Notes: generated by a model not told the origin, from the sequence alone. 64,000 bases of DNA from an uncultured Eubacteriales bacterium (GCA_934446475.1 CAKSEH010000001.1:209591-273590); one strand, 5' to 3'; numbered from the stretch's first letter, positions 24,772 to 33,864 are shown. A program made the numbers and translations.

Positions 24772-25995
24772 CTAAGCCGAGAAAAGTGCGGCGGCGATCC
24801 ACTTAAGTGCAGATATAAAAGTAAGTTTATCAACATTTTCTGCGGCTGTTATTTTTACCGAGCCTATCTGCTCATCTCCGAGGTACACCCCTACACTGCC
24901 GAGCTCATCGCCTTTTTTAACCGGTGCCGTAACCGAAGAATTCATATCAACTTTTGCGGTTATTTTGGATGTATCCGCTTTTTTGGTAAGCAGGTCAAGA
25001 CTTCCCGTGCATTCGGCTTTAACCTTTCTTAAAGTTCCTTTTTTGACCGAAACGGTTGCATTTTTATCTATTTTGGGACTGTATTTTTTAAATGCATAAT
25101 TTGCAAAACCGTAATCAAGAAGCTTTTTTGCGCCGTTAAATCGGTCGTTTGAAGAATTACCTCCCATAATAACGGCAACAAGTTCAAGACCGTCTCTTTC
25201 GGCGGTTGCGGAAAGACAGTAACCTGCCTTTGAAGTGGTTCCCGTCTTAAGACCGTTTGCGCCTTTATAAAATCTCACAAGCTTATTTGTGTTTACAAGC
25301 TCGCTTTCGCCGTTTCTCAGAGAATCCATCCATACGGAGGAGTATTTCTTTATAAGAGGATGTTTTATCAGTTCACAGGACATAAGGGCAACATCATATG
25401 CTGTGGTCAGATGCCCTTCTGCGTCAAGTCCGGTGCAATTTATAAAATGCGTATTATTCATACCGAGCTTTTTGGCTTTTTCGTTCATCATTGCGACAAA
25501 GCCTTCTTCACTGCCCGCAACAGCTTCCGCAAGAGCCACCGTGGCATCATTCGCCGAAGCTATTACGGTTGCCCTTAAGAGCTCGTCGACCGTCATACTT
25601 TCCCCGGGTTCAAGCCATATTTGAGAACCGCCCATACTGCTTGCGTGTTCGCTTGCCGTAACAACATCCTCAAGCGACATATCCTTCCTGTCTATAGCTT
25701 CCATAATCAGTACAAGCGACATTATTTTTGTTATGGATGCAGGAGGAAGCTGTTCGCCCGAATTATCTTCATAAAGTATCTGTCCCGTGTAAGGTTCAAT
25801 AAGTATTGCGGACTTTGCGTTTATCTCAAGCTTGGTTCCGACGGCCGCATCCGTGACGGTTGCGTCTATCGGAACTGCGATATCCGTAATATCCTCCTCG
25901 CAGGCTATCCTGACGGCACTCGAATTAAATGAAAAACCCCCGAGTAAAAGCACGGTGCAAATAAAGACCGCTGTGATTTTTTTTAATTTCTTCAA
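24772..25995 (-). CDS. D-alanyl-D-alanine carboxypeptidase (DacF/PBP5 type)
   Basis: About 407 residues. A signal peptide (KKLKKITAVFICTVLLLGGFSFNSSAV) is followed by the penicillin-binding catalytic domain with SxxK as ASITKIMSL, SxN as SANDATVA and KTG as GLKTGTTSKAG, then a C-terminal PBP5-like beta domain and a final hydrophobic helix (LTFISALKWIAAALF) that anchors it in the membrane. It removes the last D-Ala of peptidoglycan stem peptides. The frame is open to 26073, but AGGGGG lies nine bases before a TTG at 25995-25993, which I take as the start; this also avoids overlap with the germination gene upstream. Lying just after a germination operon, it may be a sporulation-specific enzyme. 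Confidence 0.9.
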   Translation of the reverse strand: MKKLKKITAVFICTVLLLGGFSFNSSAVRIACEEDITDIAVPIDATVTDAAVGTKLEINAKSAILIEPYTGQILYEDNSGEQLPPASITKIMSLVLIMEAIDRKDMSLEDVVTASEHASSMGGSQIWLEPGESMTVDELLRATVIASANDATVALAEAVAGSEEGFVAMMNEKAKKLGMNNTHFINCTGLDAEGHLTTAYDVALMSCELIKHPLIKKYSSVWMDSLRNGESELVNTNKLVRFYKGANGLKTGTTSKAGYCLSATAERDGLELVAVIMGGNSSNDRFNGAKKLLDYGFANYAFKKYSPKIDKNATVSVKKGTLRKVKAECTGSLDLLTKKADTSKITAKVDMNSSVTAPVKKGDELGSVGVYLGDEQIGSVKITAAENVDKLTFISALKWIAAALFSA

Positions 25996-26036
25996 AGCTG
26001 CATACCCCCTATTATGAGAATATGCAGCCTTTTTCT

Positions 26037-26939
26037 TTAAAATGCCAGACTGAGAAGAGCTGTTATTACGCAAAACGCCGCCGAAAACATTTTTTTGTGA
26101 TTTTCATACCACGGGAACATATTTCTTGCGGCGCACAGGCATATAAAAGACTTTACAAATCCGCAGGTGAAAAATATGAAATATGTCAGTGCATCCATTC
26201 TGGTAAAAAGCGTACCTGCCGAAAATGTCGCAACGGCAAAGTGGTAAGGAAACCTGAATTCGGCGGCGGGAGCGTTTCCGAGAACCGCAACCGAGCTTGA
26301 AACGGTTACAAGAAGCAATGCACCGCCGAGAACCGCTCCGAAAGCTGTACTTTTAACATCTGTTTTTGCTCCTTTCTCTCTTTGAAATAATACTGCACCG
26401 ACTGAGAGCAAAAAAACATCGGCAGTATATTTTAAAAACGTGACAAAGAAATTCAAAGTGGGTTTAAACTTTAACGCCGTTTTTATATCAAAGCTTTTAT
26501 GAGATACGGCAAGCAATATAAAAATGAGAACAGAAACGAAAAAAATTGCCGCAAGTGACATTTTCTTCGCCGCATCGCCGCCGCAAAATCCTGCGGCAAG
26601 AAGAGTCAGAAAAAGTACCGTAAAAATTGCGGCAAACGGCGTTTTTATAAGAACCGCAGAAGAAAAATAATCGGTAACCGAAGAAAACGACATAGCGGAA
26701 ATCAAAACCAAAAATATGCAAACCGAGGTTTTAATAATTTTGACGGCAGGTGTGTTCTCTGTTTTCAATCTGTTTATACCAAGCAAGATAAGTATATAAA
26801 CAGGCGTTCCGACGGCAAGCGAAAAAAAGAGGGCTGCCGGTGAATTTTCCTCAAAGGCACACGGCGCATAGACAATACTGCCTCCGAGCACACAAAGAGC
26901 CGTAAGTGCAATATTGTGCAGATCCGCTCTTACTTTCAT
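26037..26939 (-). CDS. Spore germination permease, GerAB/GerKB family
   Basis: 300 residues with about ten hydrophobic segments, a member of the APC-superfamily GerB germination subunits, which bind the germinant in the inner spore membrane. Opening ALTALCVLGGSIVYAP and the tail YFIFFTCGFVKSFICLCAARN match the family. It is some 60 residues shorter than typical GerAB. The start overlaps the stop of the GerC gene (ATGA type). Third gene of the germination operon, followed 41 bp later by the D,D-carboxypeptidase. Confidence 0.8.
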   Translation of the reverse strand: MKVRADLHNIALTALCVLGGSIVYAPCAFEENSPAALFFSLAVGTPVYILILLGINRLKTENTPAVKIIKTSVCIFLVLISAMSFSSVTDYFSSAVLIKTPFAAIFTVLFLTLLAAGFCGGDAAKKMSLAAIFFVSVLIFILLAVSHKSFDIKTALKFKPTLNFFVTFLKYTADVFLLSVGAVLFQREKGAKTDVKSTAFGAVLGGALLLVTVSSSVAVLGNAPAAEFRFPYHFAVATFSAGTLFTRMDALTYFIFFTCGFVKSFICLCAARNMFPWYENHKKMFSAAFCVITALLSLAF

Positions 26940-27556
26940 TTTATCAATTCCTTTTTATTGTTTTCGATAATATATGTGCCGCTCAAATTTATTTTTTTAT
27001 TCTTAACGCTTATAAGCGGCAATTTAACATCCTTTGCCTGCGAGAGCTTTTTTACAGCAACATAAAGTTCGTTATCAAAATCGTCTTTTCTGTTTTTGAT
27101 CATTTGAGTTATATCGTAACCGCCCTGACGCATATTTGAAGATGTTTCGACCAAGGATGCCGCATTTTCGGTATAAAAAAGATTCACTGAAAGATTTATT
27201 TCGGTTTTATTTTCGGCATATGAAAATATTTCAAAAATATCATCCGTATCATTTCCGGCACCTATTGCAATGCCCGAGCAATGATCGAAAATAAGCGGTT
27301 TCACCGCATTTAAGCCAAGCCTTTCAAACGCCTCCCGAACACTCGCAGCACTTGCCGATACTGTTTCGCATTCCGCTGTACCGGAGTCGGACGGGATAAC
27401 CGTTTGTGCGATCACCGTAAAGTTATCCGCTTTTTTATCTATACCTACAACAGATACCACCAGTCCTTCGTTGGTTTCTCTGTAACCGGAACAGGAACAA
27501 AGGAAAAAAACTATAAAAAGGCATAAAAAGGGTACTGTTTTTTTAAATCTCATCAT
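26936..27556 (-). CDS. Spore germination lipoprotein, GerAC family, short form
   Basis: 206 residues. The N-terminal lipobox FFLCSC gives a lipidated Cys at about residue 22. After it comes the GerC opening (LVVSVVGIDKKADNFTVIAQTVIP) and the ISVKNKKINLSGTYII stretch that ends the first domains. Typical GerAC proteins have about 370 residues and three domains; here the C-terminal domain is missing, with no sign of a frameshift, because the next gene overlaps the stop. It overlaps gerA upstream (14 bp) and gerB downstream (4 bp). Confidence 0.8.
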   Translation of the reverse strand: MMRFKKTVPFLCLFIVFFLCSCSGYRETNEGLVVSVVGIDKKADNFTVIAQTVIPSDSGTAECETVSASAASVREAFERLGLNAVKPLIFDHCSGIAIGAGNDTDDIFEIFSYAENKTEINLSVNLFYTENAASLVETSSNMRQGGYDITQMIKNRKDDFDNELYVAVKKLSQAKDVKLPLISVKNKKINLSGTYIIENNKKELIK

Positions 27557-29033
27557 CTTTCTGCCTTAACCTTATTTTATTTTTATTAAATGCGGGCCGT
27601 TTTTTCATAAACCGCCAGGGAACACGGAGAAATGTGTCCTTTAAATTCTCTGCTTTCGGAAATGTAAGCGACGGCAGAGAATCAATACCAAAGGATTTAA
27701 GTGAAAATACCCTTAAAAGAAAAACGGTAAATCCGGCTATATATCCGAACAACCCGAAAAATGCGCTTAATATAACAAGAATAAATCTGAGATAAAAAAC
27801 CGCTCCTTTAAGCCTCGGCACCATAAGACCGGCTATGCCGCTGAGCGCAACCGCAATAAGCATAGGAGCGCTGACTATTTTTGCCTCAACCGCAGCTTGT
27901 CCGACAACAAGTCCTCCCACTATACTAAGTGCAAATCCCTGACTTTGCGGCGTTCTCAGTCCCGTTTCCTTAAGTATTTCAAAAACAAGTATCAAAAGCA
28001 GGCATTCCGTAACCGATGTCATCGGCACGCCCTCTCTTAAAGCCGCCACCGATAGCATAAACTGTGTCGGCAAAAGACCGAGATGATATGTTACGAGAGA
28101 AACAAAAATTGCCGGTATGCTCACCGCCGCAAAAAAACATATATACCGCATAAGTCTGCCCGCCGAAGCCACGAGCCAATTGACATAATAATCCTCATCT
28201 GACTGAAAATTCTCACCGAAAAGGTAAGGAAGCGTAACAACAACGGGAGTTCCGTCCACTATTATCGCTATCCGTCCCTCTAAAAGTCTTGCGGCAACTA
28301 TATCCGGTCTTTCGGTGCTTCCGGTGGTTTTAAGAAGAGATGTTCCGTTGCCTTTTATAAGTTCTGCTATATAATTGCTGTCTAAAATTCCGTCAATATC
28401 TATTTTTTCTATCCTTTTTTTGACCTTGCGCACAATTTCCATATCGGCGAGGCTCTGAAGGTAGCATACGAATACTATGGTTTCCGTTCTCCGCCCTACC
28501 CTCAAAAGTTCAACACTTAAATCGGGCGTCAGCAGTTTTCTCCTTATCAAGGCAACATTTAAAAGAGCCGCTTCATCAAAGCCCTCTCTCGGTCCCTGCA
28601 ATACACGTTCGTCATTCGGTTCGCTTATACCACGGGTCCGCCAGCCTTTTGTGTTTATTACAAGAAACTTCTCGGATCCGTCAAGAAATAATACGGTATC
28701 CCCGTAAAGCACCGCTCTTATTGCCTCGGCAGCGCTTACGGCGCTTTTAACATCGTCCGCAAAAAGGATGGTGTCCGCCACAAAATCCGCACTGACAGAA
28801 TCTTTATTGCCATCGAAAAGAACGACGGGTTTTATTACCGATTCGTTTAAAACCTCGGTGTTTACCATACCGTCCATATAAAACACGGCTGCCCTTTTTA
28901 AAGAGCCTCCCACAAAAAACGCCCTGCTTCTTAAAATGCAGTCATTTTTGAATATATCCTTTATAAGCGCCGTATCCTCGTTTAAATCACCTGAAAAATA
29001 TATATCGCTGTAATCCGATGTTTTAGACTTCAT
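27543..29033 (-). CDS. Spore germination protein, GerAA/SpoVAF family
   Basis: 496 residues. A large soluble N-terminal domain (about 1-270) contains the family's LRVGRRTETIVFVCYLQSLAD, IDGILDSNYIAELI and RLLEGRIAIIVDGTPVVVTLPYLF. The C-terminal part has five membrane segments (SIPAIFVSLVTYH, MTSVTECLLLILVFEILKETGLR, GGLVVGQAAVEAKIVS and others). GerA subunits oligomerise into nutrient-gated ion channels in the spore membrane. First gene of a gerA-gerC-gerB operon. The upstream region is the inverted-repeat element at 29066-29327. Confidence 0.92.
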   Translation of the reverse strand: MKSKTSDYSDIYFSGDLNEDTALIKDIFKNDCILRSRAFFVGGSLKRAAVFYMDGMVNTEVLNESVIKPVVLFDGNKDSVSADFVADTILFADDVKSAVSAAEAIRAVLYGDTVLFLDGSEKFLVINTKGWRTRGISEPNDERVLQGPREGFDEAALLNVALIRRKLLTPDLSVELLRVGRRTETIVFVCYLQSLADMEIVRKVKKRIEKIDIDGILDSNYIAELIKGNGTSLLKTTGSTERPDIVAARLLEGRIAIIVDGTPVVVTLPYLFGENFQSDEDYYVNWLVASAGRLMRYICFFAAVSIPAIFVSLVTYHLGLLPTQFMLSVAALREGVPMTSVTECLLLILVFEILKETGLRTPQSQGFALSIVGGLVVGQAAVEAKIVSAPMLIAVALSGIAGLMVPRLKGAVFYLRFILVILSAFFGLFGYIAGFTVFLLRVFSLKSFGIDSLPSLTFPKAENLKDTFLRVPWRFMKKRPAFNKNKIRLRQKDDEI

Positions 29034-29065
29034 TTACTCATTCCTTAATCTTACATTACTTAAAT

Positions 29066-29327
29066 AATACAATCAGGGTACCCTAATTCCCATAGCGGAA
29101 AATTTGTCCGATTATATTGTCTTGTTATTTAAAATACGGCAGTATTCCCGCATTCCTCAACTTCATAAGCGAAAAAAATTCTGGCTATGGGTCAAAAATT
29201 TTGTAAGAAAACGATGCAGTCAGCGGTGCGGTCCCGACTGAGGAATACCGGTGTACTGTGAGCGGAGGGCAACAATGCCGATAACTAAGGCTGTTTCTTC
29301 AAAAAAGCATCGTACCCTGATTGTATT
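29066..29327. mobile_element. 262-bp element bounded by a 16-bp inverted repeat
   Basis: AATACAATCAGGGTAC (29066-29081) and GTACCCTGATTGTATT (29312-29327) are perfect inverted repeats. Inside are CCCATAGC/GCTATGGG, CGCATTCCTCA/TGAGGAATACCG and a CAGTC/GACTG hairpin, but no reading frame of note. It fills the gap upstream of the germination operon. It could be a MITE or a structured RNA. Confidence 0.6.
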
Positions 29328-29368
29328 GTCTATACTGAATTTATTATTCCTTTAAATTTCGTTATAAT

Positions 29369-30718
29369 TCAAACGAGGGCATTGTATTCGTTTGCAATGG
29401 TATACCAGGTAAGAGGTCCGACGCTCCCTGTAACATTTATACCGAACAGTTTTTGAAAAGTTTCGACTGCACGGCGTGTTAGCTCGCCGTAATATCCTGT
29501 TACCGGCACCTCGGGTATTTCGGGAAATGTGCGTCCTATGAGGGAAAGATATGTCTGCAGGTCCGAAATCTGCGTTCCGGACATTCCTTCGGTGAGAAAA
29601 TATCCCGGATATGCCTTTGCATTATCTCCCGAATATCCTTCCGGAAGGGAAGCAATTGAATCTATATATATTCTGTTAAGCAGTTCCCAGGTTGCAACAT
29701 CCGTTTCCCCTGTAGGAGCAAGACCGTAAAATTCCTGAAAATCCCGAACGGCTTTCTCGGTCTGCGCATCGTAAACTCCGTTTATCGGAATAAATGAAAG
29801 CGAAGGATTAAAATAAGCAACCGCATTAAGATAATATTGAAGAGAAGAAACCTCAAAGCCCTGCGAACCGGGACCGAGCCTCTCGATAAAAGGAACTCTT
29901 ACTTCTTCGGGCGTAAGCGGCTCGGCATTGAGCTCGGGTAGCGCCTTAACACCTATATAATATCTTCTGATTTTATACCAGGTCGGCTTATCAACCCTGC
30001 CCGTGGGATCTAAACTGAATATCTCCTGAAAGGCTCTGACCGCATTTTGAGTATCCTGACCGAACACACCGTTTTCATTGCTGATTTTCGGTATTGCAGG
30101 ATAATTATCAGATATTCTGTTAAGCTCTGTTTGCACTGTTTTTACGGCGTTACCGGCATCTCCGAGTTTTAACTCTATCCCGGGATACGATTCCTCAACC
30201 TGTGCAACCGGTGCATTTTGGACGATATATATATCGTCTCCGTAATAATTTTTAAGTATATCAATCGGAGAATATCCGGCATTTGCAAGGTCAACGCTTC
30301 CCCACTGTGAAAGTCCGTTGCAGCGGGATGTGGTGCCGTTGCAAAATTTGGCGGCAAGCGGCTGAACAGACCCTTGCCTTACGATATAGCTATTGAATAT
30401 TTCATCGACTATCTTACTTATATTCTCGAAAATTTCTCCGTTTTCGGAATATGCCTGATCATAAGCGGTATTGTTGGTTATATCGTAATCATAGCCTTGA
30501 TTTTTGTAGTATCCTGTATATAACCTGTTGAGCGCATATGATATTATTGCATATATATTTGCCCTCAGGGCGTTTTCGGGCCAGGTCGGGTATATTTCAT
30601 TTGATGCGGAGTTTTTGATATACTCCGTAAAAGGAACAGTTACATTTCGTGCATTAGTGCCAGGTGCACCCAAATGCACCGTTATATTTTGCGGGATAAC
30701 GGGCAGCTGTTCAGGCAT
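29369..30718 (-). CDS. SpoIID-like protein with three peptidoglycan-binding repeats
   Basis: 449 residues, no clear signal peptide. Residues about 40-175 match the SpoIID/LytB domain: ENALRANIYAIISYALNR and CNGLSQWGSVDLANAGYSPI followed by DILKNYYGD. SpoIID cleaves or stimulates cleavage of peptidoglycan glycan strands during engulfment. Three peptidoglycan-binding type 1 repeats follow (about 190-260, 290-360, 380-449), each with the pattern of an aromatic-rich NGVFGQDTQNAVRAFQEIF type helix pair. The absence of a secretion signal is odd for a wall enzyme. It follows a small partner gene by 20 bp. Start ATG with GGGAGGAG. Confidence 0.8.
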   Translation of the reverse strand: MPEQLPVIPQNITVHLGAPGTNARNVTVPFTEYIKNSASNEIYPTWPENALRANIYAIISYALNRLYTGYYKNQGYDYDITNNTAYDQAYSENGEIFENISKIVDEIFNSYIVRQGSVQPLAAKFCNGTTSRCNGLSQWGSVDLANAGYSPIDILKNYYGDDIYIVQNAPVAQVEESYPGIELKLGDAGNAVKTVQTELNRISDNYPAIPKISNENGVFGQDTQNAVRAFQEIFSLDPTGRVDKPTWYKIRRYYIGVKALPELNAEPLTPEEVRVPFIERLGPGSQGFEVSSLQYYLNAVAYFNPSLSFIPINGVYDAQTEKAVRDFQEFYGLAPTGETDVATWELLNRIYIDSIASLPEGYSGDNAKAYPGYFLTEGMSGTQISDLQTYLSLIGRTFPEIPEVPVTGYYGELTRRAVETFQKLFGINVTGSVGPLTWYTIANEYNALV

Positions 30719-30738
30719 TGCTATCTCCTCCCACCGGT

Positions 30739-31227
30739 TTAAAGATTATATCCGGGTCTTTCGTAAACGATAATAGGACCGTTGCCGATATAAGCCCCTT
30801 TTGATGTAAGGTCCACCTTTTGAAGAGTGGTTATTCCCTCAAATACAGGAATATCCATATTCACCTGTTCAACATAACCGTCGGCATTGACAGAAATATT
30901 GTATGTTGTAAATGGCGTCTTATTTTCGCCTGCTTTTTCGGAAAGACTTTTATCCTGTGTTTTTAAAACAAATTTTTTTGTTTTTCCCGAGAGTCCCGTT
31001 GTATCGGTATCAACAATATTCGGATTTTCTATAATTCCCGTAAAAACATTTACTTTTGCGTTTTCAACGGGATACAATCCCCGAAAAGTCGTAACTATAA
31101 CGATAAGTCCGCCGTCGCTTTCCGAACTTCCCTTGACGGTATTCGTGTTTTCCGCCATAACAGGCTTGTATTTTTCATTAAATTCCCGTCTGTACTTTTC
31201 TATAATTTCTTCATTCACAACTATCAT
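30739..31227 (-). CDS. Small protein with carboxypeptidase-regulatory-like fold, partner of the SpoIID-like protein
   Basis: 162 residues. The first 45 are polar and low complexity; the rest looks like an all-beta carboxypeptidase-regulatory-like domain (GLIVIVTTFRGLYPVENAKV, then TTYNISVNADGYVEQVNMD). No signal peptide. Function unknown. It is 20 bp upstream of the SpoIID-like gene and surely co-transcribed. AAGGGG lies next to the ATG at 31227, so the GTG at 31218 may be the real start. Confidence 0.6.
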   Translation of the reverse strand: MIVVNEEIIEKYRREFNEKYKPVMAENTNTVKGSSESDGGLIVIVTTFRGLYPVENAKVNVFTGIIENPNIVDTDTTGLSGKTKKFVLKTQDKSLSEKAGENKTPFTTYNISVNADGYVEQVNMDIPVFEGITTLQKVDLTSKGAYIGNGPIIVYERPGYNL

Positions 31228-31283
31228 ACCCCTTTGGCCTTACTTATTAAGCTCTATAATTATATGCAAAAGACGAAAAAAAT

Positions 31284-31307
31284 AACACGCAGCGTAAGCT
31301 GCGTGTT
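31284..31307 (-). terminator. Terminator of the wzz-kinase pair
   Basis: AACACGCAGC pairs with GCTGCGTGTT around TTAC, followed on the minus strand by ATTTTTTTCG. Confidence 0.9.
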
Positions 31308-31323
31308 AAAAGATTATATATCG

Positions 31324-32091
31324 TTATTTATAGTATTTTTTATATTTATAATACTTTGACCCGTAATGCTTGACTTTTCTTTGTGCTTCGTTGAGCACGG
31401 CTCCGAGAACTTTGACTCCGCTTTTTTCAAGCTGTTGTTTAGCCTCGATTGCAGCCTTGCGGCTGGTATCTTTGTTTGCAACAACGAATATGGCGCCGTC
31501 ACACAAAGCGGCAATAACCGCCGCATCTATAACCATTCCTACGGGAGGCGCATCTATAATAATATAATCATACTCAGCCTTGAAAGCGCTGAGCATTTGG
31601 GGAAGCCTGTCCCCGCTCAGAAGTTCAACCGGCATAGGCGGAAATCTTCCGGAAAAAACAACATCAAAGTTGGGGTCCTGCGTGCTGTACACAGCGTCGG
31701 TATATTCGCATACACCGGAAAGAACATCCGAAAGTCCCACAATTTCACTTGATCTCATATTTCTTCTGAGCATTTCCGACTTTCTCATATCGGCGTCAAT
31801 AAGAAGGGTTCTCTTTCCTATTTCAGCCATACTTCTCGCAAGCTTTGCAGCAATTGTGCTCTTGCCCTCGTTTTCGGTGGTGCTTGTTATAACGACCGTT
31901 TTTATATTACTGCCGCAGAAAATAAGGTTTGTCCTCAATGTTTTGAAAGCCTCGCTTGTGCAGTAATCGTCATTCGCCGACGCATTAAACGTAACCTTTT
32001 TAAACGGTTTTATATTACCCGACACATTTTGCCTTTCTTCTGCGGAACGGCGGCCGTTATAAGCAAAGCTGTTGATATCTTCCATCGCCAT
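31324..32091 (-). CDS. BY-kinase (CpsD/CapB tyrosine kinase)
   Basis: 255 residues. Walker A as TSTTENEGKSTIAAKLA (about residues 67-83), Walker A' as TLLIDADMRKSEM and Walker B as YDYIIIDAPPVG identify a bacterial tyrosine kinase of the CpsD type. The C-terminus is the tyrosine cluster, YGSKYYKYKKYYK, the autophosphorylation site. It pairs with the membrane adaptor encoded just upstream (TAATG overlap). Such pairs control capsule or exopolysaccharide chain length, yet no polysaccharide synthesis genes are in the window, so the pair may act elsewhere. Confidence 0.9.
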   Translation of the reverse strand: MAMEDINSFAYNGRRSAEERQNVSGNIKPFKKVTFNASANDDYCTSEAFKTLRTNLIFCGSNIKTVVITSTTENEGKSTIAAKLARSMAEIGKRTLLIDADMRKSEMLRRNMRSSEIVGLSDVLSGVCEYTDAVYSTQDPNFDVVFSGRFPPMPVELLSGDRLPQMLSAFKAEYDYIIIDAPPVGMVIDAAVIAALCDGAIFVVANKDTSRKAAIEAKQQLEKSGVKVLGAVLNEAQRKVKHYGSKYYKYKKYYK

Positions 32092-32819
32092 TAAGCTCTC
32101 GACCTGCCTCTCGTTTCTTTAGCCTTCTGTTCGGTATAAGGAATATTTCCGAGTATACCGATACCGAGATATTTCGTTACATCCGACTCGCCCTTTATCT
32201 TATCGTCAAGATAATAAAGAACCGTAACCGTTGCCGCCGCAAGCAATACGCCCACTGCCAGACCGACAAGCATATTTTTTCTCATATTAGGACTTGACGG
32301 CGACGACGGCAATGCCGCCGGACTCATAACATTTACACTGTCGATACCGATTATATTTTTTATCTCTTCTTTGGATACCGTGCAAATCTTATTTGCGATT
32401 TTCTGTGCATCCTGAGCAGAAGCAGCCGTAACATATATTTCAAGAATACGGCTGTTATTCGGATTATCTATCGAAACAGACGATTTAAGCGCCGAATAAG
32501 ATTTTTTAAGGGAAAGATCGCTGATAACCTTGTTAAGCACTACCCTATCCACTATTATTTCACTGTAATCGTTAATAAGATGGGATGAAACATAAAAATC
32601 TGTCGAATTAAGACTCTCGGATTCATCCTTAACATTTACTATCAACAGTTTTGCGCAGGCTGTATACCTGTTTACGCAAAAAATCTTAGTATACAAAAAT
32701 GAAACTAAAACACTTATTATAATTATAACGGCGATAATAAGTTTTCTGCCGGAAATAATCTCAATAAGCACTTTAAGGTCAAAATTACTTGAATTGGGAC
32801 TTTGTTCGTTTGTATTCAT
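32091..32819 (-). CDS. Wzz/CapA-type chain-length regulator, kinase adaptor
   Basis: 242 residues with two membrane helices, LIIAVIIIISVLVSFLYTKIF (about 29-49) and NMLVGLAVGVLLAAATVTVLYYL (about 186-208), and an extracellular domain between. This is the Wzz layout of Gram-positive CapA/YveK proteins, which activate the cognate BY-kinase. The proline-rich stretch PAALPSSPSSPN just before the second helix is typical. Start ATG with AGGGAG. Confidence 0.85.
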   Translation of the reverse strand: MNTNEQSPNSSNFDLKVLIEIISGRKLIIAVIIIISVLVSFLYTKIFCVNRYTACAKLLIVNVKDESESLNSTDFYVSSHLINDYSEIIVDRVVLNKVISDLSLKKSYSALKSSVSIDNPNNSRILEIYVTAASAQDAQKIANKICTVSKEEIKNIIGIDSVNVMSPAALPSSPSSPNMRKNMLVGLAVGVLLAAATVTVLYYLDDKIKGESDVTKYLGIGILGNIPYTEQKAKETRGRSRA

Positions 32820-32934
32820 ATTGTTCTCCCTTACAGGGTAATACTCTTTATACGAAATTATATATGGACATTATACGGCAAATATGTGCAAAAGTCAAGG
32901 AAAAAGGGACTTTTATGACATCGGATAAAACACA

Positions 32935-33732
32935 TCAATATTTTCCTTTTTTCGTTTCACCGGGCGACACTCCGAAGTATTTTTTATACATTTTATAAAA
33001 CCCGCTGTATTCCCCGAAACCGCAGATGACCGCTGCTTCAAATGCAGAAGCGCCGCCTTTTATGAGATTGTAAGCGTGGGTTAATCTTTTCTTTAAAATG
33101 TAATTATACGGCGATATATTCATTGTTTCCTTAAATTTGTGAGATACGAGCGTTTCGGAAATATTCAAACTTTTTGATATAGATTTAAGTGTTATTTTTT
33201 CAAGATAATGCTCCTCTATGTACGAAGTTATATCCGATACAATATCCGTCACCGCAGCAGATTTTGCGTCATCGGCTATGTAATTATATTTAAGTTCAAA
33301 TAAAATTCCTGAAAAAACCGATTTTAACAATATTTCTTTGTCCTCTTCGGATACATTGTTCATATTTATAAGCGATATTGCCTTTTCAAAAAGCAGCTGC
33401 ATGCTTACGGATATATTACGTATTATTCTGACGCTGCCTGTAACCGAATTTATCAGACCTTCAAGCCCTGACGGATTATCGAACTGAAAAACACAGCGGC
33501 AGTAATCTCCGTCTCCCCCGACAGGGTCGAACTGGTGAAATTTTTCTTTCGGGATAATAACCAAACTGTTTGCGTATAAGCTTTCGGCACAACCCTCCGA
33601 TGTGAAACCTGCCTTTTCGGATTTCAGAAGAAAAATTTCATTAAAAGTATGAAATTCTCTGCCCTTTATATCACGCATACCCTTTGCATATTTAAATAAA
33701 ACACCGCCGAATTTAACATATTCCGCAAACAT
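32935..33732 (-). CDS. AraC-family transcriptional regulator
   Basis: 265 residues. The N-terminal half is a cupin-like sensor domain (KFHQFDPVGGDGDYCRCVFQF). The C-terminal hundred residues carry two helix-turn-helix motifs: KITLKSISKSLNISETLVSHKFKE and AFEAAVICGFGEYSGFYKMYKK, ending FGVSPGETKK. It is transcribed divergently from the kinase-aldolase fusion, with 132 bp between them, so it most likely controls that gene. The ligand is probably a sugar. Confidence 0.88.
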   Translation of the reverse strand: MFAEYVKFGGVLFKYAKGMRDIKGREFHTFNEIFLLKSEKAGFTSEGCAESLYANSLVIIPKEKFHQFDPVGGDGDYCRCVFQFDNPSGLEGLINSVTGSVRIIRNISVSMQLLFEKAISLINMNNVSEEDKEILLKSVFSGILFELKYNYIADDAKSAAVTDIVSDITSYIEEHYLEKITLKSISKSLNISETLVSHKFKETMNISPYNYILKKRLTHAYNLIKGGASAFEAAVICGFGEYSGFYKMYKKYFGVSPGETKKGKY

Positions 33733-33814
33733 ATAATCACCCTGTAAAATTATACTATGTATTGCAAAAATGTCAATGTTTTCAGCAAATTTATATATGT
33801 TATCTGACTTTATT

Positions 33815-33838
33815 GTATGATATAATCAATTATCATAC
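33815..33838. promoter_or_regulatory. Palindrome overlapping the promoter of the kinase-aldolase gene
   Basis: GTATGATA (33815-33822) and TATCATAC (33831-33838) are perfect inverted repeats, with TATAAT at 33821-33826 as the likely -10. It is a candidate operator in the AraC-fusion gap. Confidence 0.55.
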
Positions 33839-33864
33839 ATCACTTTAAGGTCGGGTGAGACAAT

